From the NCBI GenBank assembly GCA_014905825.1, contig JACGCN010000015.1, positions 62,001 to 126,000 of the forward strand: a stretch of DNA of 64,000 bases, given 5' to 3'. Below the pieces are notes generated by a model. It did no database searches, had not been told where the DNA came from, and saw nothing but the letters and a program-made list of their open reading frames with translations. The stretch is from Lyophyllum atratum. Taxonomy: Eukaryota > Basidiomycota > Agaricomycetes > Agaricales > Lyophyllaceae. This document shows positions 9,465-17,440 of the stretch, in pieces (within the stretch, counting starts at the first letter, position 1; each line of letters opens with the position of its first letter). A program made the translations under genes and the position numbers.

Positions 9465-9814
9465 AAGGGTTGGAGATATTTCAAAAAAAAAAAGTACTGA
9501 TTTTATGACATTGTAAGGAGCTGTCAGAGTAGCCCCAGTTTTGTGATGTCGGAGTTTGTTTACATTTGAAGATCTACACTATGCTGAGGACTATGACATG
9601 TATGAAGTTCATTGTATAAAGTACAGCTTGAAGTCTTCCTCCTTGCCATTGGCTGCAGAATTGTCACACGGACACACACAAGTCAATAAACTGTGAGTGT
9701 GTAAGTAATTGTAGGCTAGTGAGGCCCATGGTTGGTCCACCGACTTATGTCTGGTCTATGTCCAAGGCTGAAAAGACTTCTGTCATTTCTAATATAGATT
9801 TTTAGTTGACCAGC
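9465..9814. other. Non-coding spacer between two transposons
   Basis: I see no gene here. There is an A-run near 9483-9492 and the left CCAGC target copy of the Ty3 element at 9810-9814. Confidence 0.5.
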
Positions 9815-10017
9815 TGAGAGCCTGGCCCGGAGGGGACAAGGCTACACTAAACGGACCACGCACCAGAACAGAACCTTGATGTATTTCGTATGCGAGAGAC
9901 GAGTATCAAGAGTAGGTAGTGGTGGTAGTTAGAGGTAAGAACGTAAGTAGCGTCGAGGTGTGGTCAGGTATGGCCACACAAGCATAAACAACCCGAAATG
10001 GTAATCGCAGGATTACA
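9815..10017 (-). repeat. 3' LTR of the Ty3 element
   Basis: 203 bp, identical to 15601-15803; TG/CA ends; preceded on the plus strand by the CCAGC target copy. Confidence 0.95.
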
Positions 10018-10031
10018 CCCCCCCCCGCCCC
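10018..10031 (-). promoter_or_regulatory. Polypurine tract
   Basis: On the element's strand this reads GGGGCGGGGGGGGG directly against the 3' LTR, the place where plus-strand priming occurs in LTR retroelements. One C interrupts the purines. Confidence 0.75.
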
Positions 10032-10100
10032 AAAAAAATCCGTGCATGTAAGTACGAAGGAAGGATGAAGGAACGGGGAAGTAGGTGAAAAAAAATCTGC

Positions 10101-11846
10101 TCACACGGGTGCGTTAAAAACCCAGTGGGAAAAGCTACCGGTGGCAGGAACATTGAGAAGGAGAACCGTACAAGTTGCCCTAACCGTTTCCTGCCAACCA
10201 GGTGCCGAGAGCCTCGTTTTCATCGAGGTCTTTTCCGGAAAGCCATCGATCGTGTTCTTGACCATATCCGGCGTAGCGCAGAGGTATTGATGACCGCGGC
10301 CGCGACGCCTTTGGGCGACGATCTTGTCGACCAACCATTCTTCCATCCCGTCCTCCGTAACGACCGGACCTGGCTCAGGGAATGCGCGGGACGGGAAGAG
10401 TTTGTTGTCGTTCTCGTGGAAGGGGAGAAGCTCGGAGGTATGGAAGGTGTCATATGTCTGAGGGGAGTTCGGCATGCTAATGGTGACATTCGAGGTATCC
10501 TTGTGAATGCCTGTAATCTCGAAGGGACCGTCGTAACGCGGCATGAACTTCGCCGCTCGCTTTTCGCCCTTCTGTTTGAAGAGTTTACGACGGTTCTTTG
10601 TCGATAAGCGAACGCGTTGTCCTATCTTGAAGGGGAATTTAGCGGAGCGCGTTGAGTTCGCCTGCGCGGCCTGTTGGATTTTCGCCTGTACGAGGTTATC
10701 TGCAGCTGTGCACGTGTCGAGAGCGATGCGTTTGGCAATCGCATGTGCGTCGACCTCCTCTACCGAGGCCGATGGGCCAGGGGTTACCAAGGGTGGAATC
10801 ACCCTCGGGGAACGACCTGTCCGCAAGTAAAATGGGGAAAATCCGGTTGACTTATTCACGGTATTCATGATGTCAAAACGTACTCGTTTAAGGGCCTTGG
10901 ACCAGCCATGTTGGTTCCGATCGACGTGGTAGCGGAGGCACTGATTGATCGTCTTGTTAGACCTCTCGCTGGCACCGTCGGTTTGAGGATGGTATGAAGA
11001 AGACATCTTGACCTTAACGCCAATCAGTCTGGTGAGATGCTTCCAAAATTTCGATACGAAGAGTTTGTCGCGATCGCAGACAATGTTTGAGGGTAGGCCG
11101 TTTTCACAGTACCAATTGTCGAAAAAGAGCTCGGCCAATCCGCGTGCGGTGAGATCAGTTCGAGTAGCCACAATTTGGATATCGGAGTTTAACCTGTCGG
11201 TCATGGATAGTATGCAATTGAAACCGTTTTCCTCGGGCAAAGGGCCGACGAAGTCGATCGCGACCGATTCGCATCGGAAATCAGGGACAGGCAGCGGATG
11301 CAAGGGACCAAGAGGGGTAGCTGTCGTGGCTTTAAAACGTTGACAATCCCTGCAGGCGGGGATGTAGCTAAGCTCTAAATCGCGACGCATTTTTGGCCAG
11401 TAGTATGCGTCGCGCAGTGTCGCGTAGGACTTGTCGAAACCGAAGTGGCCAAGCGCGTCGTGCGCAGCCTGGAAAATGGATTCCCGCACGTTCCCAACGC
11501 GAGGAATAATCAGGCGTGATCCGAGAAACCAAAGTTCGTCTTCTAGACGAAGCAGCGGCATTCCCGGTGCAGCAGCTATCAAGTTTTTACACCACGGGTC
11601 GGCGGCGTAGCCGGCTATGATGTCCTTCAATATCGCTTTGTCAATTGAAACTGAAAGCGAAGTGGTCTTCGCGGGCGTCAGCGCATTAACGCGATGGGCC
11701 AAGGAGAAGGCGGATGAGAAGGGGCAGGAGAGCGACGCGGGCAAGATGGCGTTAATGCAATGTGAGATAATGTCGTCGTCGTGCATGCTGCAGAAGTCAG
11801 GGGCGTCACGAACGGCGTCGGAAGAGTCCTTCATGCTGTCAGGCAA
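10101..11846 (-). pseudogene. Integrase and chromodomain part of pol, separated by frameshifts
   Basis: This frame continues pol after RNase H. It has the zinc-binding HDALGHFG...CRDC region, then the catalytic core with Asp in AIDFVGPLP, Asp in IVCDRDKLF and Glu in DGASERSNKT, giving the D,D,E set. A C-terminal GPFEITGI region precedes a chromodomain start, EEWLVDKIVAQRRRGRG. The chromodomain then shifts frame near 10279-10284: the other frame continues LRYAGYGQEHDRWLSG and ENEALGTW and stops at 10180-10182, the likely original pol end. The link to RNase H is also out of frame near 11872-11877, where ADALSRLPDSMK is read from the downstream frame. Both breaks look like small deletions in a young copy. 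Confidence 0.87.
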
Positions 11847-14800
11847 TCGTGACAGGGCATCTGCGGCCGAATCACATAGAGGATTTTGAAATCGAACTGT
11901 GATAAAAATTCCACCCAGCGCGATTGCCGGCGGGAAAGGTCGCGCTGCTCATCGAAGTTCTCCAGGGTTTTGTGGTCTGTGAAGACGACGAACTTCATCC
12001 CGAAGAGGTCGGAACGCCATTTTCGGAGGGCTCGAATGATCGCTAACATTTCCTTTTCGTGCACAGGGTAGTTGAGTTCGGCGCCCTTAAAGGTCATGGA
12101 ATCGAACGCGACCGGTCGTGCTGTTTCCCAGGTGTCGCCGAAGGATAGTACAGCTCCGGAGCGCTTATCGCTAGCGTCGGTAGTCACAAAAATCGTTTTG
12201 GAGGGGTCGTCGTGATCTATGACTGTCAAGCATTCGCAGCTCACGACGAGCTCCTTGATTGCGTCGAAAGCACGCTGATGCCGAGGAAGCCAAGGGGGGA
12301 AGACTTTGTCGCAGCCCAAACCCGTCAATTCGTTGAGGACGCTCGTGTGGTCCGCGAGTTTAGGCAAGAACACGGCCAGGTAACGTACCAGCCCAATAAA
12401 ACCCCGAACGTCCGTTGCGGACTTGGGGCGCGGCCAAGCGAGTATTCGGTCAACCTTTTTTCCGTCAGGCTCGATGCCATTTGCAGAGATGTGATGGCCC
12501 AGAAAGTTAATACTTGTGCAGTACAGGTGCGTTTTCGCCGGGTTGACGTATAAACGAGCTGCGCGTAGCGCCTCCAGCACTGCGCGTACGTTACGATGGT
12601 GCTCTTCCAAGCTGTCAGACCAGATGACTATGTCGTCTAGGTATACGTGGCAGATTTTGCCAATTAAATGGCGCAGTGCGGCCGTGACACGACGTTGATG
12701 GATCGCCGGGGCGTTCCTCAGTCCCATCGGCATCACCAGCCATTCGTACAAGCCGAAAGGAGTACTGACGGCCGTCAATGGTACGTGGTCAGGGTGCATG
12801 GGAGTTTGGAAGAAACTATTGGTCATGTCAATGGTTGCGAAGAATTTTCCCTTCGCGCAGTCATGAAGAATATCATCCACCCTTGGGATCGGGTGGTTGT
12901 CGGGAACAGTGGCCGCATTCAGTTGCCGGTAGTCGTTAACCCATCTAGGGAGAACTGTTGGGTCGGCTTTGGGAATGATGAAGGCAGGGGATGCGAATTG
13001 GGAAGAGGATGGCTGGATACGCCCGGCCTCGAGATGTTGGCCAATCAGGGTTTTCCATGCCTCGCGGTATTTGCGAGGGCACTGATACGTTCGCGTCTTT
13101 ATCTCGTGATTCGCAGTCTTTAGATGAATCTCTGCGAGAACGTCGCGAGGGAGTTCGCGAGCATGCGGGATAGGTTCAAAGATGTCTTTAAATTCCTTTT
13201 TGAATTTTGACTCGTGCTTCTTGAGTTCCTCGATGGAAGAGAGCTCAACAATGCGGTCGCGAACCGCGGCGGCCACATTAAGCGTTTCGGTCTCCAGCAG
13301 TTGTCCGGTAGAAACAAGGACATGAAGCCGTGCCGCGCAAGCGGCTTTCAACTCAGATATCATTGCTTTGCGCAGAACCTTAACTTGAGCTACGGTCTTC
13401 CTGAACGAAATGAATTTACGAGTACGCTGCGGTGTTACAGGAAGAGGGTTCAACAAGTTATAGTTACTGCGTGTATCGATGACTGTGCGGGCGAAGTGAT
13501 CGGAAACGATATGGTTGGCATGAAGGAAAGGGAGGCCGAGAATGATAGGCGAACAGAGTTTAGGCGCGATGATAGCGCGTACAGTCGTTGAGGTCCATGC
13601 TTGGTCAAGTGAAGTAAGGGACAATTTACAATATTCAGTCAAGGCGGTGGCTTGCGATGCGGAGTTCGATAGTGCGACGTCAACGAGAAGGGGCTCATGC
13701 AGGGTGCGACGTTGAAGACCGAGGTGGTCGACTAAGTCTGCGTTTATCAGGACTAGGTGTGAGCCACAATCAATTAAGGATGATACAGGAACGGGGTGGT
13801 CAATGTTCGGTCCAGCCGCGAGGCCTTTCCAGACGTAGTGGGGTATGGAAATGGGAATATGACTTACGTCGGAAGCATCGTCTCCTCCAGCGTCACTGGA
13901 GTCAGGCTCGATGTCCGAAGATGACGAGGACGTAGGCATCACTACGGCGATGGAAGGACCTGCAGTGGTCTGGGTCCAATCCACGACTGCGGCTGCAGGT
14001 TTACCCTGGCGGCGGGGCGCGTTCTGGGGAGCAGACATGGAGGATCCCGCACCGCTACGAGCCTTCGCGGTGGCGACGTCGGCGGCGGTCAGGTGCTTGT
14101 AGGTAGCGCCGTCGGGGAAGTCATAGAGACAAGCGCGGGGTTTGCACGCCACGAAAACCTGCCTGCATTTGGTGCAACCCGAGTTGGCATGCAAGAGCTC
14201 ACGCTCGTCGTCTTGGAGCGGAGGCAAGGGGACGAAGGTACCGTTGCCACGGGATGAACGCGCAGGGGCGGCTGGCTTCCCACGCGACGAGAATGAGGTG
14301 TTGTACGTTCGAGAGTTGGCGGCGAGCGTCCGCTCGCGCTTGTGAGCACGGGACGCCGCCTCCTCCGCCTCTTCACGAAGTCGTTTGGACTTCTCGTGTC
14401 GCTTGTCGTCAAGTCTGCGGATTTCATGAAGCCACGCGTCGAAGTCAGCGATGTTGGCGATCTCTTTGTCGTCGTACTTGCGACGCAGCATGGTGTCCAA
14501 GTTGGCTTCGAGAAGATTGCGGAGGGCGTTGGTCTTGGGGTCGAGGTAGGATGTGGTTCCGAAAAGAAAGGTGTTCATGGATTGGATGTGGGCCGACCAA
14601 TCCCAGAAGGACCAGAGGCCGGGGTCGAGTCTGAGGCTACCTATCTCCCCACGAAGTTTGTTTTCCCAATTCAGGGGGAGATATTTCTTCTTCAGAGCGG
14701 CGATGAACTCAGGGAAGGAAAGAGCCACGATGCGTTCACGGTCCCCGTCGTACCAATCGCGAATACGATTGTCGCGGACGCCCTGCATCGCGCGGCGCAC

Positions 14801-15307
14801 GCGTGTATTCTCGGGGACGTCGGAGGTGGAGAAGAAATCGTTGCACGCATGTTCGAACTCCCGAATTACTCCAGGGGTCAGATCGCCGACATGAAGCATA
14901 GGCAAACGCTTGTCTTTAATCTCCACAGATGCAAGGGGAACTGGTTTCACGGACGTTGACGAGGTAGACATTCCGCGATAATTGTTTGCGAGGTGATGAA
15001 GAAAGCTATTAGGGTAGGTGCCGACGTGCTCTGGTGGAGAAAACTCCCAGTCAGATGAATCCGAAGAAGAAGACGAGCGGGCGGGAGACTTGGATGGAGT
15101 GGGAGGCGATTCGGGAGCGGGTGAAGGAGACTTCGGGGGAGTGGCAGGAGTTGGGGAGAGCGGGGATTCGGGCAATTCGGGCAAGGTTGGGGAAGGAGAA
15201 CGAGAAGACCGAGATGGGCTATATGCGGCAGCAGTCTGTGTTGGCGACGATGACGGCGAGGCGCCAAGGTTACGTGTCCGACTACGGGTCTGGAGGGAGA
15301 CAGGCAC
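11831..15307 (-). CDS. Gag-protease-RT-RNase H polyprotein of the Ty3 element
   Basis: One open frame of 1,158 codons. Residues 1-110 are Pro/Ser-rich, and a gag capsid-like region spans about 125-320. A Cys-rich CTKCRQVFVACKPRAC stretch near 378-393 stands where a zinc knuckle would be but lacks the CCHC spacing. Protease follows with LIDCGSHLVL near 511 (Cys in the usual Ser/Thr place of the D-S/T-G site). Reverse transcriptase covers about 750-930 with TIDMTNSFF and the YLDD box at 889-892. RNase H starts near 1035 (TTDASDKRSGAV). The frame opens at a GTG; the first in-frame ATG is at 14971, so the N-terminus is uncertain. It ends prematurely where it should run into integrase. Confidence 0.92.
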   Translation of the reverse strand: MPVSLQTRSRTRNLGASPSSSPTQTAAAYSPSRSSRSPSPTLPELPESPLSPTPATPPKSPSPAPESPPTPSKSPARSSSSSDSSDWEFSPPEHVGTYPNSFLHHLANNYRGMSTSSTSVKPVPLASVEIKDKRLPMLHVGDLTPGVIREFEHACNDFFSTSDVPENTRVRRAMQGVRDNRIRDWYDGDRERIVALSFPEFIAALKKKYLPLNWENKLRGEIGSLRLDPGLWSFWDWSAHIQSMNTFLFGTTSYLDPKTNALRNLLEANLDTMLRRKYDDKEIANIADFDAWLHEIRRLDDKRHEKSKRLREEAEEAASRAHKRERTLAANSRTYNTSFSSRGKPAAPARSSRGNGTFVPLPPLQDDERELLHANSGCTKCRQVFVACKPRACLYDFPDGATYKHLTAADVATAKARSGAGSSMSAPQNAPRRQGKPAAAVVDWTQTTAGPSIAVVMPTSSSSSDIEPDSSDAGGDDASDVSHIPISIPHYVWKGLAAGPNIDHPVPVSSLIDCGSHLVLINADLVDHLGLQRRTLHEPLLVDVALSNSASQATALTEYCKLSLTSLDQAWTSTTVRAIIAPKLCSPIILGLPFLHANHIVSDHFARTVIDTRSNYNLLNPLPVTPQRTRKFISFRKTVAQVKVLRKAMISELKAACAARLHVLVSTGQLLETETLNVAAAVRDRIVELSSIEELKKHESKFKKEFKDIFEPIPHARELPRDVLAEIHLKTANHEIKTRTYQCPRKYREAWKTLIGQHLEAGRIQPSSSQFASPAFIIPKADPTVLPRWVNDYRQLNAATVPDNHPIPRVDDILHDCAKGKFFATIDMTNSFFQTPMHPDHVPLTAVSTPFGLYEWLVMPMGLRNAPAIHQRRVTAALRHLIGKICHVYLDDIVIWSDSLEEHHRNVRAVLEALRAARLYVNPAKTHLYCTSINFLGHHISANGIEPDGKKVDRILAWPRPKSATDVRGFIGLVRYLAVFLPKLADHTSVLNELTGLGCDKVFPPWLPRHQRAFDAIKELVVSCECLTVIDHDDPSKTIFVTTDASDKRSGAVLSFGDTWETARPVAFDSMTFKGAELNYPVHEKEMLAIIRALRKWRSDLFGMKFVVFTDHKTLENFDEQRDLSRRQSRWVEFLSQFDFKILYVIRPQMPCHDCLTA

Positions 15308-15600
15308 GGTGGGGGCTGTACGAGACAGTTTGGCTGGCTAAGGCTAAGGGCTAAGGCAAGGTGCAGGATATGCAGGCAAGGGCTGGCTATATGCGCGCGT
15401 CAGGCTATGACGTGGCAGAGGGCAAGGCTGGAAAACGCGTACAAAGACCGAGTAAACGGCGATGGGCGATATGCGAACGGCGAGAGAGCGATCACTGTAT
15501 GCAGAAAACGCGTAAGAAAAGGTAGACAACGGCGAGATGGCCGTAAGTCAGGGTCGCGATGATGGGACGAAAAATGCAAGGTTTGGAGTTCAAAAAAAAG
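15308..15600 (-). other. 5' untranslated leader of the Ty3 element
   Basis: This non-coding interval between the 5' LTR and gag contains short GGCTAAGG/GGCAAGG reiterations near 15335-15375 and an A-run beside the LTR. It holds any packaging and primer-binding signals; I could not match a tRNA 3' end. Confidence 0.55.
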
Positions 15601-15803
15601 TGAGAGCCTGGCCCGGAGGGGACAAGGCTACACTAAACGGACCACGCACCAGAACAGAACCTTGATGTATTTCGTATGCGAGAGACGAGTATCAAGAGTA
15701 GGTAGTGGTGGTAGTTAGAGGTAAGAACGTAAGTAGCGTCGAGGTGTGGTCAGGTATGGCCACACAAGCATAAACAACCCGAAATGGTAATCGCAGGATT
15801 ACA
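15601..15803 (-). repeat. 5' LTR of the Ty3 element
   Basis: 203 bp, identical to 9815-10017. In plus orientation it runs from TGAGAGCC to GGATTACA, followed by the CCAGC target copy. It should contain the element's promoter and polyadenylation site. Confidence 0.95.
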
Positions 15804-15939
15804 CCAGCTAGGTATAAGTACAAGCAGAACTTGTATCCTAGCTTTAGAGAAATCTCAATACTTATCCCAGTCTTTTGCATAATGTCTACCCACTTGTGAT
15901 TGAGTCGCAACCATTTGCTTATGCTTCCCTCACAAATAA

Positions 15940-16761
15940 GGGCCCGTTCCGGTCCCCAGCCTTGAGCAAGACCTACCCTCTGACTCATCTTTTGATGATC
16001 AGCATCAGCATCACGCTGACAGATCAAATGATATCAAAGTTTCAATATGTTCCTCGTTGTCCAGACTAGCGGTGCCGCTCGTTGACGCATCCCGCCTTCA
16101 TGCATCGGGGTCATATGCTGTGGCCAAAAGCTGTCTAAATCTGCTATAAACATGGCAAAAATGATTCTAATATTTTCTTTATGATGCGCCAAAGAAGTGC
16201 GCCCTCGAAAAGTGTCTGCAGATGATGTTTTCTGAGCTTGCTGCTGCAAACGATGAGCAGAAGCAGTGCCAAATCCATCGATGTGACAACCAAAAAAAAG
16301 TGTATGTTATGCTGATAAGAGCCTGTTCAGTAACCGGATCATTTGAGATCGTTTGGAATCTTTTGATCAGATGTGACATTACATAAGATTACTCTATCAT
16401 GCCACCGCTGAGCCAGCACCAACGCTGGCTCACTTGCGCAGCCATCTTTGTGGTGAATACAGTCGTTCTTGCAAAGCAGTCTCATCTGCCTCGGTCCAGA
16501 TAGCATTCTTTTTGCCCGACATGGGCAGCTTAAGAGATGGGAAGAGCAAGGAACCCTGTTGCGTGTTCTGGCGGTTGCGATGTCAGCGAGCCTTGTTGGG
16601 CATAGTCACACTTAGTCAGTCCATCAAAAGTAAAATATTCCAAACGGTCTCAAATGATCCGGTTACTGAATAGGCTCTAAGTGTCCGAAGCTGGAGACCT
16701 AAGTGTAAGCCTTCAATTTGGCAGGCAGGTCTCGATCGGAGCCGGGATCCCGAACGGGCCC
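15940..16761. mobile_element. Tourist-like (PIF/Harbinger-type) MITE, outer copy
   Basis: Termini are GGGCCCGTTCCGG at 15940 and, inverted, GGGCCCGTTCGGG ending at 16761. The similarity continues imperfectly inward (CCCC.GC.., GAGCAAGACCTACC versus GATCGAGACCTGCC). TAA flanks both sides (15937-15939 and 16762-16764), the 3-bp TWA duplication typical of PIF/Harbinger. There is no coding sequence. Of its 822 bp, 359 belong to a second nested element. Confidence 0.8.
16319..16677. mobile_element. Tourist-like MITE, inner nested copy
   Basis: Inverted repeats of about 45-55 bp begin GAGCCTGTTCAGTAACCGG at 16319 and, in reverse orientation, GAGCCTATTCAGTAACCGG ending at 16677. They continue through ATCATTTGAGA and CGTTTGGAAT. 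TAA flanks both sides (16316-16318, 16678-16680). It has no coding capacity. It inserted into the element at 15940-16761, so it is the younger of the two. Confidence 0.85.
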
Positions 16762-17440
16762 TAAAGGATGTGTCATTAGAAAAAACAGTGACATTTTCAA
16801 AAGATTCATTCAAGTTAGCCTCAAATCTGCAAAAAAGGACTAGGTTTGACTGATTTTCTGCCTTGAAATCTGCTTTTTTGAGCAGTTGCTTTCTAAGAGG
16901 CTTCCTGGGCCTGTGATCTGTTAGAATCTATGTTCTACTTATAGGTGACTTGAATCTTGAATACTGATGGGTTTTCCCACAAGTATACTCACATTCACAT
17001 ATGGATTCTAGACAGATATCATCAGTTGTTTCTCCGTTGCGTACTTCGCTGCCATGCCTTTGCGACGGTCCGGTGTTCATTTGACAGTTGCCCGGCGGCG
17101 GAGTTGAAATCATGCAGATAAGAGACCGAGATGCTCGGAAGTATCGGGTAAATAATATGTAAGCGGTCAAACCAAGCGTAAACAAGTTGCCGGTTGAAAG
17201 CCAGTGAGTCTTTCTCCCCCCCCCAAAGACCCATCAGCGCGCTCTCATCAAGAGTCTCCCACCTGTGGACCTCTCCACGCCTCGCAGTCGTCGATTTGGC
17301 ACAAACCCCGGTAATTTTCTTCCTACACACAATACAGCCTCTTCAATTTTTTTGCTCCGGCACCGGTGACATCTGCGGTGACCTTTGCCCTTATTTTTGA
17401 TCACCGTCTCCCACCCGTCGTTGAAAACCGGCGCCCCACC
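16762..17440. other. Upstream region of the Zn2Cys6 gene
   Basis: No supported gene. There is a C-run at 17217-17224 and a pyrimidine-rich stretch before the start codon, as in many fungal promoters/leaders. The left part abuts the MITE boundary. Confidence 0.4.

Larger units (their letters stand above)
9815..15803 (-). mobile_element. Full-length Ty3/Gypsy (chromovirus-like) LTR retrotransposon
   Basis: The element is 5,989 bp. Two LTRs of 203 bp (9815-10017 and 15601-15803) read identically base for base, each TG...CA in plus orientation. CCAGC flanks both sides (9810-9814 and 15804-15808), a 5-bp target duplication. Transcription runs on the minus strand: leader, gag, protease, RT, RNase H, integrase, chromodomain, polypurine tract, LTR. 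Identical LTRs imply a very recent insertion, yet pol carries two frameshifts (about 11872-11877 and 10279-10284). No obvious tRNA-type primer binding site follows the 5' LTR (interior starts CTTTTTTTTGAACTCC). Confidence 0.93.

Noticed and set aside
9483..9492. A-run suggesting a LINE-type poly(A) tail
   Set aside because: There is no upstream reverse transcriptase or target duplication around it.
14254..14959. Long plus-strand frames opposite the Ty3 gag
   Set aside because: They are antisense shadows of the GC-rich gag reading frame.
15804..15855. Imperfect inverted repeat AGCTAGG...CCTAGCT beside the Ty3 LTR
   Set aside because: The arms are short and unevenly spaced, with no duplication; not distinguishable from chance.
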